A stretch of 64,000 bases of DNA from Aldehydirespirator sp965220345 (GCA_965220345.1 OZ244822.1:1922001-1986000); one strand, 5' to 3'. Numbered from the stretch's first letter, positions 17,446 to 27,415 are shown. Made by a program: numbers and translations. Notes: generated by a model from the letters alone, not told the origin.

Positions 17446-20400
17446 TCAAGTCAGCATTGCCGACAATTGCTCTTCCTCATCCGTCACTTTTCCAGCTTTG
17501 ATGAGTTCGCAAACGGCGTGATCGAAAGCTTTCTTGATTTCCGGTCCGACACGGTTCCATGAGTAGAGGCGAGCCCAAGCTTCCTGCAGGCTGGATCTGG
17601 GTGAGGGGCCTGCGTCTTTCAGCAGGTTCAAGATTGCCAACTCAATTTCGTCGGGCGGCACTTTATCAACCGGGCGCTGGGGAGCCCCGCTTAAAGCAGG
17701 CACCCGCACTCTCGTCTTCGTGTATGGGTTATGCAGCCAGTCTCCGCGTTTTTCGATGTCTTCTTCCTTGATAGCGAGACTCAGTGCCTTGTTGAAGGCT
17801 TCCTGTATACGACTGCCTGCACGCCCGAGACCCCAAGCATCGCGAACGACCCTAAGAACAATGTCAATATGAACAGGAGAGTGCTTATCGACAATCTCAC
17901 GGATTTGCTTGATGATGAACTCGCGCGAACGCTGATCGCAGAAGTCAGCGTTACGCAAAGGACTGCGAACTGTCGGTTCGATGTATTCGTGCGCCCATTT
18001 TGGTTTGGCATCCCAATCGGTCGGCGCGATTCTCACCTTCGGTCCAGAGACGGGCGTGGACTCCGTTCGACCAGACGATCCTTTTCGAGCGTTATTTACC
18101 GCAATTTGGAGTGCTCGGATCTCTCTTTTACGGTCAGTGAACCATGCAGTGCTCCAGACTCGGTGAATGGTCCAGCCCAAGCTTTCAAGGATCTCTTGGC
18201 GGAGACGGTCCCGGTCGCGAGCTACCTTAGAAGAGTGATAGGAGGCACCGTCACACTCGACTCCGAGCAGGTATTGGCCGGGTTTGTCAGGATGACGTAT
18301 TCCGATGTCGATCCGATACCCGGCTGCGCCGACTTGTGGCACCGCCTCCAACCCCAGCGATCGAACGACACGCAGGACTTCCTCCTCAAATGGACTTTCG
18401 CTGTCGCCTAGCGAGCCTTGTAGGTTTATAGCCAAGGCATTGCGTCCCCGCTCTGCGAAGTCCAGATAACCGCGTAGGTGTGCGAGACCGCCAGCCTCTC
18501 CGCTAGGAACTCGGATATTGCTGCTTGAAATTGATGTGACGATCTCTACGCGTCGTCTGGCTCGTGTGATGGCGACATTGAGTCGGCGCTCGCCACCTAC
18601 CTGGTTTATTGGACCGAAGTTCATGGTCAACTTGCCATGTTCGTCGGGTCCGTAACCGATAGTCAGGATGACGATGTCGCGTTCGTCGCCTTGCACGCTT
18701 TCGAGGTTCTTAACGAAGAATCCCGAGAGGCGGTCGTCAGTGTCAAGCAACTTTCGCAGTTCGGGCTCATCGCTAGATCGCTGCTCAATAGCTGTTTCCA
18801 CCGCTTGCTGTTGCGCCGTGGACAAAGCGACCACTCCAATGGTGGCTTGCGGATGATGTCGCTGGTGATAGAGCACTCGGTTGACGACTTCGCTGGCCTC
18901 CTCAAGATTGTCTCTGGTTGCGCCTCGCCGGTAGATACCGTTCACTATGAACAACTCCACACCAAGATCGGGTGTGTCGTCCGCCGCGCCGGGGAATGTG
19001 TGGAGCTTGCCGTCATAGAACTGGTAGTTCGAGTAGGTGATTAGATCCTCGTGTTGGCTTCGGTAGTGCCAGCGCAGGGGCAGAGGCGTGAATCCTTGGG
19101 CTTTGCAACGGTCGAGCACCGACTCGAACCCTAAGTCCGCATCCATATCATCGTTGAGTTCGTCTTCGTCGGTGTCGGCCAGCCTGTCGAAGAAACTGGT
19201 GGGCGGCAGCTGTTTGTCGTCACCTGTCACGATGAGCTGATGGCCTCGGTAGATGCAGCCGATGGCATCGGCTTCTCTTACTTGTGAAGCCTCATCAAAG
19301 ATCACAGCATCAAAGGCGAAGTCCGAAGGCAGGAACTGAGACACTGACAGAGGGCTCATCATGAAACAGGGCTTAATTCGTTGAACAGAATCGCCAGCTT
19401 GGCTAAACAGTCTGCGGACCGGCATGTGTCGTTTCTTGAGCAGAGCGTTCTTCCTTATGATCCCAGCACCACCAGCCGTTGACCTCGGCCAACGGCTTGC
19501 ACATGCGTTGATCACGTCCGCGGCAGCGTTTCGTACCAGTTTTTGGTCAAGTATCTGGAAGGTCTTCCTGATCTCGTCACGACTGGTTGATTTGTAGGGT
19601 TTGAGGCGTTTGTCACCGTCCATTATCTGATCAGCCCGCCGGCGCAGGACCGCTAACTTCAATGTGGGTGCAACATCGGCTTCGGGCAAGCTGTGACGCA
19701 TACATTCCTTCACAGCTTGCGCTAATCCATCGGATTTGAGTGCATCAGTGATTTCGACGTAGTCCGACCAGATGCTTATATCAGTTACCGAATATTCCAG
19801 CGCATTAAGCAGATCGTGGGCACTACTGTATGAATGTTGAAGTTTGTGAGTCAGGTCGTTGCGATGTGCTCCCTCTTCGAAGACTTTGAGCAGACAATCC
19901 ATTGCTGCCTTAACGCTCTCGCTAGGCATAGCGATGTCGGACTCGCGTAGGTCTGAGGTCAGAATCAGTTCAGCAGTGGGCAGCTCAATTTCTCCGTCAA
20001 GGTGAGAGCGGATCGCTGCGACCCACTCGCAGGCATTGTTCAACGCGTTGCTATCGGGTTCTTCGGACATTTCGCCAATCAGGTGGCGGGTGCAATGAGC
20101 CTGATGTTTGACTTGAGCGGCTTGTCTGGACTGCTCAGAGCGCGTTTCCAACAACTCTCGTGCCTGCTCAATAGTGAAATTGCTGCCCGACATTTCGTCA
20201 ATGGCTGACAGTACATTGATAAGCGCAGAGCAGGCAGATGATGCGTCGCTGCACCAACTGCTGACATGCGAAAACGGTTTCAGCTGGAGAGCGAGCATGG
20301 AAGGTCCGGCCTGAGAAGCGAGAGTTCCGTGTCGGAAAGCCTCAAGATGAGTTGCTGCATGCTCTGCCGTGTCAACGACCCCGGCGATAGCGGCATCGCG

Positions 20401-22962
20401 ACTTATGACAGAAGCGAGGCCCTGTGCGCTGATTACGCTCCCTCCTGCCTCTGACCATTGCACAGCAGTTTCTGTAGCACGGGCGGCGATATTGATTGCG
20501 CTTTCGGCTCGCTCAAAATCTGCGTGATCACAGTCTGGATAATAAACACCTAATGCAGCGGCATGAACGGATTCAGCTTTTTTGAGTTCGCGGTGCATCT
20601 TCTGCCAGGCAAGTAGCTCTTCTAGGCGCATCATTGTCTGACCGGTGGCTTTGCCTGAGATAGTGACAGCGGCCATAGTCGCTTTGTCGGCTCGGTAGCT
20701 TCGACCGAGTTTTCCGATGATTCTGGCACGCTCGTCTCGTCGTTCTTTCAATAAGGCGAGATCAAGTTCCAAAACGTCAGGCTTAAAATCTCTTGTAATC
20801 TCGTCTCGTGAAGAGATGTAGCGCGGCACTATCTCTGACAGTGTTTCCAGCGCCTCCGATGCTGCTTGTAGTCCTGCCTCGTTAAACCAGCCCTGCTCTG
20901 GAGGGCAGTCAGAAGTAGCGAATCGGCCCAGTTCAACGAGTCTGTCGATGGCGGCGAGAGGGATTTTTTCAATCTGTCCTGCCGAGAAAGCGGTTGCAAG
21001 CAGTTCGCTCAATTGTTGAGCCTGTTTGATGTGCTCTCCTGCCTCGTCCAGAGCATGTTTGAGTTCGGCGATATCCCTAGCGGTGTTTTCTTGGTTGATG
21101 TCGATTCGGGGATTGCTATTGATCAGCGATTCGAATGATTTCTCCAACTTTTCAGCGGCTGCAGGGTCAATCTGCCGCCAAGCGGTGATCTCAGACGCTA
21201 GCTGCGCCTCAACTTCCGCTAGTTCGTTAGCCGCTAACGCAAGCTGGTGCACTTTCGCAGTGTCCGATTCGAGTTCGAGTGATATGAGCCATGCACTCAC
21301 TACCGGCGGACGCTTCTCAACCAGTTTCAGCAGCTTCTGAAGCCACTCCGCCATAGCAGGTGTTGACTTACCTGCTATCGACAATTTTTCGTGAATAGCT
21401 GCACTCACGGACTCGAGACTCAACAAGGTACTGCGGAGTTGATCGATACGCTGAAGACAGTCCGTTTCGTGTGAATTTGGTGCCTGATACCCCGCTACAA
21501 GATCTCGCCACAAGAATTCATCTCCGCGTTCTACCGGTGCCCACGCTCCGCCTAGTCGAGTTGAGAGATCACGGATCCTGTTCAAGGCTTCGATATCAAG
21601 GTTGACCGCGTCGAAATCTGAAAGAGAGATCGCCGGGTAGTCACCGCTGCCTATTAACTCGCTGATTTCGCCGATGACATCGTGCAGGCTCCGCTGGTCG
21701 GGTTGACGCACCTCATTGACGGCTATCGCATAGTCGGTGAGTTTCTGACGCTCTTTGATGATCTGGGACCGATCAGCTGGCGAGAAACTGGATGTTGCCT
21801 GAGGCGTTTCTTCAAGAGCCTTACCTAGCTCTAAGGCGACGGCCTTACGTGTTGCCTTGTGGCTGTGTAGATCTAGCACGAACCGGTCAAGTTTCGCGGC
21901 GGCGAGGCGGCTGAAGACCACGTCAAGTGCAGCCGCTTTTTCTGAGACGAACAGGACTGTTTTGCCGTCTCTGATCAACTGCGCTATCACGTTGGCTATG
22001 GTCTGCGACTTGCCAGTGCCGGGCGGTCCGTCCATCACGAAACTGTGTCCCTGCCGTGCAGCGATGATGCACTGCCGCTGGGTCACATCGGCATCAAGCA
22101 CACACGCCAAGTTTTCGGGTGGGTGCTTTTCGTCAAGCCCGTTATCGGGCTCAGACTCGAAACTCAAAGAAGCGTGTTCATCGCTGTTGGGTCCGTTGGC
22201 TAGCAGACGCACCATCGGATGGTTGGCAACGGTTGCCTCGTTGTCTCTGAGGTCACGATAGATAACCTCTTTCTGGAAGGTGAAAGTGCTAAGCACAGCG
22301 GTCTCTTCAATCCTCGAGCCGGTGGAGCGCACAGCTCTTCGCACGGACTCCAGAACTTCTTGGTAGTTATTGTCCTCCAGTTCGTCGAGTGAGGGTAGTG
22401 AAATGCCACGTTCCTGCTCAAACTTGACAGCGAGACTCGGGTTAAGCGCCGGTTCGCCCTCCTCGGAGCGCTCCATTCGCCATTGGTCTGGCTCACCTTT
22501 CAGCTTCAAATCCACTGGAAGCAGGTAGAGGGGGCTCATCACTTCATCTGATCCATCGCGCCAGCGGAGCATGCCAAGGCCTAGGTAGAGAACCCAGAGG
22601 CCTGCGTCAAGGAACCCCGCCCGTGACTTGCTTGACAGTGTCTTGAGGCTGCTTATTGTTTGCTTGCTGGTCTTTTTCTGATGACTTGCGATCACCAGTT
22701 CGTGCTTGCGCGGCGGTCTTGGCAGGATCGGTGGGATCGCATCATCATCGGAACCGGTCGGTTCGGGGTCGGGCGGCAGATAGAAACTCCACCCTCTGCG
22801 ACTGTTGAGGCCATTGAGCACGGTGAGTGCATCTTGCTCGAACTCCAGCGACCCGGATTTCAGATGCTTGAAGTAAAGCACTCGGTTCTTTCTGGAGAGG
22901 CCTATTAATTCCTTTCTCCATTTTTCTAGGTGGCGACGCATTAGGTCGGGGTGGGGTGTCAT
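17446..22962 (-). CDS. DUF4011-helicase-nuclease defence protein, Hhe-like
   Basis: This is a very large protein of 1838 residues from ATG 22962 (frame open to 23067; no Shine-Dalgarno at either). In order: an N-terminal DUF4011-type region (HLEKWRKELIGLSRKNRVLYFKH); a superfamily I helicase with Walker A GPPGTGKS near residue 311 and FDEASQ Walker B near 1220, split by a ~900-residue helical, coiled-coil-rich insertion; C-terminal helicase motifs (GDDKQLPP, LRWHYRSQHE, ESVQGDERD, RRLNVAITRAR); a Vsr/PD-(D/E)XK-like nuclease near 1535-1600 (RIDIGI, LLGVECDG, YHSS); and a DUF3320-like tail. This order matches the Hhe antiphage protein. It sits next to AbiE, which supports a defence role. The start is uncertain by up to 35 residues. 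Confidence 0.85.
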   Translation of the reverse strand: MTPHPDLMRRHLEKWRKELIGLSRKNRVLYFKHLKSGSLEFEQDALTVLNGLNSRRGWSFYLPPDPEPTGSDDDAIPPILPRPPRKHELVIASHQKKTSKQTISSLKTLSSKSRAGFLDAGLWVLYLGLGMLRWRDGSDEVMSPLYLLPVDLKLKGEPDQWRMERSEEGEPALNPSLAVKFEQERGISLPSLDELEDNNYQEVLESVRRAVRSTGSRIEETAVLSTFTFQKEVIYRDLRDNEATVANHPMVRLLANGPNSDEHASLSFESEPDNGLDEKHPPENLACVLDADVTQRQCIIAARQGHSFVMDGPPGTGKSQTIANVIAQLIRDGKTVLFVSEKAAALDVVFSRLAAAKLDRFVLDLHSHKATRKAVALELGKALEETPQATSSFSPADRSQIIKERQKLTDYAIAVNEVRQPDQRSLHDVIGEISELIGSGDYPAISLSDFDAVNLDIEALNRIRDLSTRLGGAWAPVERGDEFLWRDLVAGYQAPNSHETDCLQRIDQLRSTLLSLESVSAAIHEKLSIAGKSTPAMAEWLQKLLKLVEKRPPVVSAWLISLELESDTAKVHQLALAANELAEVEAQLASEITAWRQIDPAAAEKLEKSFESLINSNPRIDINQENTARDIAELKHALDEAGEHIKQAQQLSELLATAFSAGQIEKIPLAAIDRLVELGRFATSDCPPEQGWFNEAGLQAASEALETLSEIVPRYISSRDEITRDFKPDVLELDLALLKERRDERARIIGKLGRSYRADKATMAAVTISGKATGQTMMRLEELLAWQKMHRELKKAESVHAAALGVYYPDCDHADFERAESAINIAARATETAVQWSEAGGSVISAQGLASVISRDAAIAGVVDTAEHAATHLEAFRHGTLASQAGPSMLALQLKPFSHVSSWCSDASSACSALINVLSAIDEMSGSNFTIEQARELLETRSEQSRQAAQVKHQAHCTRHLIGEMSEEPDSNALNNACEWVAAIRSHLDGEIELPTAELILTSDLRESDIAMPSESVKAAMDCLLKVFEEGAHRNDLTHKLQHSYSSAHDLLNALEYSVTDISIWSDYVEITDALKSDGLAQAVKECMRHSLPEADVAPTLKLAVLRRRADQIMDGDKRLKPYKSTSRDEIRKTFQILDQKLVRNAAADVINACASRWPRSTAGGAGIIRKNALLKKRHMPVRRLFSQAGDSVQRIKPCFMMSPLSVSQFLPSDFAFDAVIFDEASQVREADAIGCIYRGHQLIVTGDDKQLPPTSFFDRLADTDEDELNDDMDADLGFESVLDRCKAQGFTPLPLRWHYRSQHEDLITYSNYQFYDGKLHTFPGAADDTPDLGVELFIVNGIYRRGATRDNLEEASEVVNRVLYHQRHHPQATIGVVALSTAQQQAVETAIEQRSSDEPELRKLLDTDDRLSGFFVKNLESVQGDERDIVILTIGYGPDEHGKLTMNFGPINQVGGERRLNVAITRARRRVEIVTSISSSNIRVPSGEAGGLAHLRGYLDFAERGRNALAINLQGSLGDSESPFEEEVLRVVRSLGLEAVPQVGAAGYRIDIGIRHPDKPGQYLLGVECDGASYHSSKVARDRDRLRQEILESLGWTIHRVWSTAWFTDRKREIRALQIAVNNARKGSSGRTESTPVSGPKVRIAPTDWDAKPKWAHEYIEPTVRSPLRNADFCDQRSREFIIKQIREIVDKHSPVHIDIVLRVVRDAWGLGRAGSRIQEAFNKALSLAIKEEDIEKRGDWLHNPYTKTRVRVPALSGAPQRPVDKVPPDEIELAILNLLKDAGPSPRSSLQEAWARLYSWNRVGPEIKKAFDHAVCELIKAGKVTDEEEQLSAMLT

Positions 22963-23066
22963 TACTGTGAGTCTTGCTGCTTGGTTGGCTTCTGGCAATG
23001 TCGAGACTTGGTTGCTATCGTCGCATACCAATCCACCAAACCTCAAAGATAAGAGAGTTGAGAGCA

Positions 23067-23885
23067 ATGAGCAAGATTGTGTTGATCACGGGAGCGTCGT
23101 CGGGCATGGGCCGCGAAGCCGCTCTGCAACTCGCTGCCCAGGGACATCGGGTTTATGCCGGTGCCCGGCGGCTAGATCGCATGGCCGACCTAGCCGAGCA
23201 CGGCATCACCCCGGTCGAGCTTGACGTGTCCAAAAGCGAAGACAACGAGCGGGTCGTCAAGCAGGTGATAGACAGCGAAGGTCGTGTTGATGTGCTAATC
23301 AACAACGCAGGCTTCGGCCTGTATGGACCTGTTGAAGAGGTGTCGCTTGATGATGCCCGCTATCAGTTCGAAGTCAACCTCTTCGGTTTGGCGCATCTGA
23401 CACAACTCGTGTTGCCTCACATGAGGGCTCAAGGTGCCGGACGGATCGTCAATATTTCATCAATGGGTGGTCGTGTCTTCACGCCTTTTGGGGCTTGGTA
23501 TCACGCCACCAAACACGCTCTAGAAGGCTGGTCTGACTGCCTGCGTTTCGAGACCAAGCCGTTCAACATTGATGTGGTGCTCATTGAGCCTGGCGGTGTC
23601 CGCACTGAGTTCGGCGAAGTGATGGGCACCCAGATCAGCGGAACCTCCGACGACTCTGCCTACAAGGAGCAGCTAGAACCGTTCCAAAAGATGATGCAAG
23701 ACCCTCGCATGGCAACCCGCGGCACCGATGCCAAAGTGCTAGCAGAGGTCTACGTTGAGGCCGCCACCACCGACAAGCCACGCCGCAGGTATGTGAAGGG
23801 CTATTTGGCACGACCCGCGCTGCTGGTGCGTAAATGGCTAGGTGACGGTGTCTATGAGACAATGATGCGCCGCGCTATGCGCTAA
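23067..23885 (+). CDS. Short-chain dehydrogenase/reductase
   Basis: This is a 272-residue classical SDR oxidoreductase. The cofactor motif TGASSGMG is at residues 8-15, NNAG at 79-82, the catalytic serine in NISSMGG at 131-132, and Tyr145/Lys149 in YHATK. The glycine-rich motif and ARR at 33-35 suggest NADP(H). The frame is open from 22974, but that part overlaps the divergent helicase start and lacks family similarity, so ATG 23067 is chosen. Substrate unknown. Confidence 0.92.
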   Translation: MSKIVLITGASSGMGREAALQLAAQGHRVYAGARRLDRMADLAEHGITPVELDVSKSEDNERVVKQVIDSEGRVDVLINNAGFGLYGPVEEVSLDDARYQFEVNLFGLAHLTQLVLPHMRAQGAGRIVNISSMGGRVFTPFGAWYHATKHALEGWSDCLRFETKPFNIDVVLIEPGGVRTEFGEVMGTQISGTSDDSAYKEQLEPFQKMMQDPRMATRGTDAKVLAEVYVEAATTDKPRRRYVKGYLARPALLVRKWLGDGVYETMMRRAMR

Positions 23886-23915
23886 TCGCATTCAACCTCA
23901 ACCTCAGCTTTAGAC

Positions 23916-25382
23916 TTAGGTTGAGGTGAGTGCGGGTCGGTGACTTTCAAAGAAGCTGCCCGTCTCGGACTCCAGTGATGCAGCCAGCTGGTAGCAGACG
24001 ACATCAGCGTGGACAGTTCCCACAATCTGCATACCGATAGGCACACCAGTGGAGTCGGCCAAAGCTATCGGAACGCTCATCACCGGCAGTCGTCCCAAAA
24101 TATTGAACGGATACGTCATACAAAAGTCGAGATGATCGCGCAGATCAGCGGCCTTGTCACGGCCAAAATCAGCCGCAACATCGGTTCGTGTTAGCGTCGG
24201 GCATACGAGCGCGTCGAAGCCCGCACCGAACACTTTGTCATACAGTTCGGCGTGCATCTGCTCGCCGTAACGCCAACTCTGCCACCATTGCTCCACGGTC
24301 ACCTCTGGCCGGTCCTTGAACCAGGTTCGGATATAAGGGGTGAGCTTGCTGTCTATGCCCCTGTTGCTGTCACTGCCGTCACCTGCGTTTGCACTGTCGC
24401 TGTCGTCGTTGATCATGCTTTTGACCACGCTGCGGCTCAGGAAGTCCAGATGAGTTATCGCAGTCGTTAGAGCTTCGTCGCTCCAGCCGAGCCCCACCGG
24501 CACGCATTCGACCCCGGCTGCTTCAAGCACAGAAACTGCACCGGCCAAAGCCTCAGCCACTTCATCACTGACATCGAAGTAACCGAGATCGCTGCTCACA
24601 GCCACTCTCATACCGTGTCCGGTCGGAACTGGTTTGGGCAGCCGGTAAGGAGGCAACGAGAACATGTCGCTTTTGAGCGGTCCCGAGACAACGTTCTGCA
24701 ACAAGGCGGAGTCGTCAACGGTTCTAGCTAGCGGGCCCGAAGCCGCGTATGTGTCACGGTTCCACGGCCAAGCTTCAGCGACGCGTCCCCACGGTGGCTT
24801 GAAGCCCATCAGGCCGTTGAGCGATGCCGGAATTCGAATCGACCCAGCAATGTCGGATCCAGTCGCTAGCGTGCAGGTTCCCGCTGCCAAGCTCGCTCCA
24901 GAGCCACCAGATGAACCACCGCAGGTGATATTGAGATTCCACGGGTTGCGCGTTACGCCGTGAAGAAGCGACCAAGTAACCGCAGCCATCGAAAACTCTG
25001 GTGTGGTGGTGCGGGCATGCATTATCGCGCCCGCGTCAATCAGTCGTTGAGCGAAGGGGTCGGTGTCGGTAGCGACCTGATCGGCGAACAGCAGTGAGCC
25101 TTCAGTAGCTCGACATCCCTTGACGTGAACTTCGTCCTTGACTGCGAGCGGCAGCCCTTCAAGCGGTCGTTCGCCACCTCTTGCGTAGGCATCGGCTGCG
25201 GCATCAGCAGCACTGAGAGCTTCCTCAAAGTAAGTGTCGGTGAAAGCATTGATCTCAGGTTCAATCGCCTCGGCACGTGAGATGATCGCCTCCATCAGTT
25301 CTCGTGGCGAAAGTTCACGCCGCCGGAACATGGCCACGGCATCTGTCGCTGAGAGATAGTGCAGATCAGTCACATTTGCCAC
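23916..25382 (-). CDS. Amidase signature family hydrolase
   Basis: This is a 488-residue amidase of the Ser-cisSer-Lys type. Lys82 is in LPLAVKDEV, the amidase signature CGGSSGGSGASLAAG is at 154-168, and the nucleophile Ser181 is in GSDIAGSIRIP. It hydrolyses an amide, substrate unknown. A GatA role is unlikely because no gatC or gatB is nearby and the tail is of the general amidase type. The GTG start at 25382 is preceded by TAATGT six bases upstream (25389-25394), a leaderless-type promoter. Confidence 0.92.
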   Translation of the reverse strand: MANVTDLHYLSATDAVAMFRRRELSPRELMEAIISRAEAIEPEINAFTDTYFEEALSAADAAADAYARGGERPLEGLPLAVKDEVHVKGCRATEGSLLFADQVATDTDPFAQRLIDAGAIMHARTTTPEFSMAAVTWSLLHGVTRNPWNLNITCGGSSGGSGASLAAGTCTLATGSDIAGSIRIPASLNGLMGFKPPWGRVAEAWPWNRDTYAASGPLARTVDDSALLQNVVSGPLKSDMFSLPPYRLPKPVPTGHGMRVAVSSDLGYFDVSDEVAEALAGAVSVLEAAGVECVPVGLGWSDEALTTAITHLDFLSRSVVKSMINDDSDSANAGDGSDSNRGIDSKLTPYIRTWFKDRPEVTVEQWWQSWRYGEQMHAELYDKVFGAGFDALVCPTLTRTDVAADFGRDKAADLRDHLDFCMTYPFNILGRLPVMSVPIALADSTGVPIGMQIVGTVHADVVCYQLAASLESETGSFFESHRPALTST

Positions 25383-25388
25383 GTCCCG

Positions 25389-25394
25389 ACATTA
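25389..25394 (-). promoter_or_regulatory. Leaderless -10 element of the amidase gene
   Basis: TAATGT on the minus strand is followed by six bases and the GTG start. The hexamer is identical to the one before the truncated coiled-coil genes at 34600 and 48087. Confidence 0.45.
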
Positions 25395-25508
25395 CGCCTT
25401 GAGTCGCTCAGACGCATTCGATAGCGGTAGATCGAATCCTCGTTAGGCGTTGCAATAGCCCTGAATATCTGTGAATCACCTCGGTTGGGTAGGGCAGGGT
25501 AGGGCGGG

Positions 25509-26618
25509 TCAGTTCGATATCAGGGCGACGATGCGGTCGGCGTAATCTTCGAGTGGGTAGCGCTCGGGCCAATCCAACAACCCTTTGAGTTCGCGGGTAT
25601 CAGGAGTCCAAGAGCGGATCTCGGCTACGCGCTTTTGCCAGCGTGCCGGAATGCCGTTAAGCCCGAAACGGGCACCGAGGGCTGCGCCAGCAGGGGGAGC
25701 GTTGCTGTCGGTGTCGCCTCCAGCGTTAACGATGGTTACGAGCCCGTCCTCGACGCTTTGAGCATGACGGGCAGCCCACAGCACCGCCGACATGGCCTTG
25801 GGCGCATACCCGATGCCGCCGCTATCCAACTCAAGGTCGTAAATGCTCGCATCAGGTGCCAAAGCGGCCTTTACGGCTGCCAGCACGACGGCGGGCGGCT
25901 CGGAGGGCAGATCCGGTTGAGCTAGCTGCCCTCGCTGAGACTTCAGGGCAGCTGAGCAGCGTTCGATCAGCGTGTCGGCCTCAAGCTGGCCTGCGCGAAG
26001 GCAGTCAGCGATCGTGAAGTCAGCAAGAACGGTCGACCAAACGCAGCGAGGATCCCAATGCGTAACCGCTGCAGCGGTGACACTATTGCGAGCCAGAGCC
26101 TGCTCATCATGCATCCAGCGCAGAGCCACCGCCCCGCAGCGCATCACCGAGCCGTTGCCTGCGCTAGAGCAGCCCGACTCTTCCCAAGCGAGCCGAGCAG
26201 CCTCGTCGGCTGCGGCACCGCAGGGTTCGCTCGGGCCTGCGGTCACTGGCTCATCGAATCGTGCGAAATTTCTCCAAGCGCGCTGAGGCGGATAACCCCC
26301 GTATTTGGTCAGCACTGCTCTGGTCAGTCCGCCCATGCCAGCTCCGTTGGTCTCTCCCCAGTGCCAGAACCTTCGGGCGAGGTCTTCAACAGTGAGCCCC
26401 TCTGAATTCGCAGAATCGATACACGCTTCGGCGAGCAGGATCGCCTGGGCGAGGTCGTCATCGTCGAGATAGCCCTCCTTGGCGGTGATCTCCCGCACAG
26501 GACCATGCAGCTGCTGTTCGCGTCGCAGGGCTCCGGTGCTGAACTCCCACGGGATACCGAGAAGATTTCCGACTCCGATTCCCACCATCATTCCACGAGC
26601 TCGTTCAATCAGTTCCAC
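25509..26618 (-). CDS. ADP-ribosylglycohydrolase family protein
   Basis: This 369-residue protein has the DraG/ARH fold that removes ADP-ribose from proteins or small molecules using two metal ions. The metal-binding regions are LDDDDLAQA (51-59) and NAGGDTDSN near residue 300. Between them lie WGETNGAGMG and the conserved AGNGSVMRCG. The GTG start has GGAGG seven bases upstream. It lies beside an AT-rich island. Whether it is metabolic or part of a defence or toxin-reversal system cannot be told, since no ADP-ribosyltransferase is next to it. Confidence 0.9.
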   Translation of the reverse strand: MELIERARGMMVGIGVGNLLGIPWEFSTGALRREQQLHGPVREITAKEGYLDDDDLAQAILLAEACIDSANSEGLTVEDLARRFWHWGETNGAGMGGLTRAVLTKYGGYPPQRAWRNFARFDEPVTAGPSEPCGAAADEAARLAWEESGCSSAGNGSVMRCGAVALRWMHDEQALARNSVTAAAVTHWDPRCVWSTVLADFTIADCLRAGQLEADTLIERCSAALKSQRGQLAQPDLPSEPPAVVLAAVKAALAPDASIYDLELDSGGIGYAPKAMSAVLWAARHAQSVEDGLVTIVNAGGDTDSNAPPAGAALGARFGLNGIPARWQKRVAEIRSWTPDTRELKGLLDWPERYPLEDYADRIVALISN

Positions 26619-26938
26619 CGATTATCCTCCATATTTTTTAGTATTATTATATTATATTTCTATAATTTTTGATATTTATGTAACTCTTGTAAAGTTGTTA
26701 ATAAATCAAGCATACACCTAAAGGTATACTTTTGCTACATGCAAGATCATATTTTTGATGCCAGCGCCACTGAACGGACCACTGATAATGCGTTAGTGCC
26801 AGAGTGGCCGCATGACTGCAGACCGCAGACTGGACCGCTTGCTGCGGCAACTGTAGACTCGGTTGTAGACTGTAGACTCTGAACAGGCTACAAACTTCCC
26901 GCGCGTGATGCCTGTATAGGAGACGTAGAGGAGACACC
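26619..26938. other. AT-rich island without genes
   Basis: About 26627-26745 is strikingly AT-rich (runs such as ATTATTATATTATATTT) in an otherwise GC-rich genome. From 26852 to 26878 the octamer TGTAGACT occurs three times, the last two overlapping by one base. No plausible gene is seen on either strand. This looks like imported or decaying sequence. Confidence 0.6.
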
Positions 26939-27049
26939 GTGAAGCAGCAAGAGAATCCTTTCAGTCCGGGTTTCGGGAAGTCGCCGCCGTCAATGGCTGG
27001 ACGCGACGAAGCTATTGAACGCATTGAGAACGGCTCTCCATTGCCATAG
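26939..27049 (+). pseudogene. N-terminal remnant of an AAA/P-loop ATPase
   Basis: GTG 26939 with a good purine-rich site (AGAGGAGA) begins a 36-codon frame. It reads NPFSPGFGKSPPSMAGRDEAIERIENG, the usual lead-in of an Orc1-like or MoxR-like AAA ATPase (NPF.PGFG..P..AGR), and then stops at TAG 27047 before any Walker A motif. The rest of the gene is missing. Confidence 0.6.
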
Positions 27050-27066
27050 CCCGCTTTCAGCATCCA

Positions 27067-27333
27067 TTGATGAAAGATTGGCTGCGTGGCATAGAGTTTG
27101 ATGCTGGAGCACAAACATCGCTTGGCTGGCATTTGCCACCCACCCGCACAAAGACCCGCCCCCCGGTAGTTGCCCACAAGGTTGTTCAACCGCAGGCACC
27201 GCGCCCTGAGCTACGAGACGCGATCATTGCAGCTCACAAAGCACACCCCAACGAAACGAATGCTCAGCTTGCGCGCCGTGTCGGAGCGAGTCGTAGCTAC
27301 GTAGGCAAGGTGCTCGGACCTCGCAAACGATAG
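27067..27333 (+). CDS. Small protein with C-terminal helix-turn-helix-like motif, possible gene remnant
   Basis: This 88-residue frame starts at TTG 27067 or ATG 27070, and the frame is open from 27028. Its first part (DWLRGIEFDAGAQTS) is not recognised. It continues with a Pro/Arg-rich linker and a C-terminal motif NAQLARRVGASRSYVGKVLG. The motif resembles the tail of the AbiEii toxin at 15289 (AAAVGASRSYVAQI). No Shine-Dalgarno is seen. It may be the surviving 3' end of a larger gene that followed the ATPase fragment. Confidence 0.5.
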   Translation: MMKDWLRGIEFDAGAQTSLGWHLPPTRTKTRPPVVAHKVVQPQAPRPELRDAIIAAHKAHPNETNAQLARRVGASRSYVGKVLGPRKR

Positions 27334-27415
27334 CCATGCGACCGTATGGCGTAGTATCACGGATGCGATTGCGCGTAGTTGCCGCCGGACCGCTCAGCAA
27401 GGAGGTTGAACCTGA

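Noticed and set aside
22974..23066. Longer N-terminus for the SDR protein
   Set aside because: The added residues overlap the divergent helicase gene and precede the canonical SDR start MSKIVLITGASSG.
26698..27199. Minus-strand frames of 69-163 codons beside the AT-rich island
   Set aside because: Their translations lack any domain pattern and they run through the AT-rich island and opposite the ATPase remnant, which has a good ribosome-binding site.
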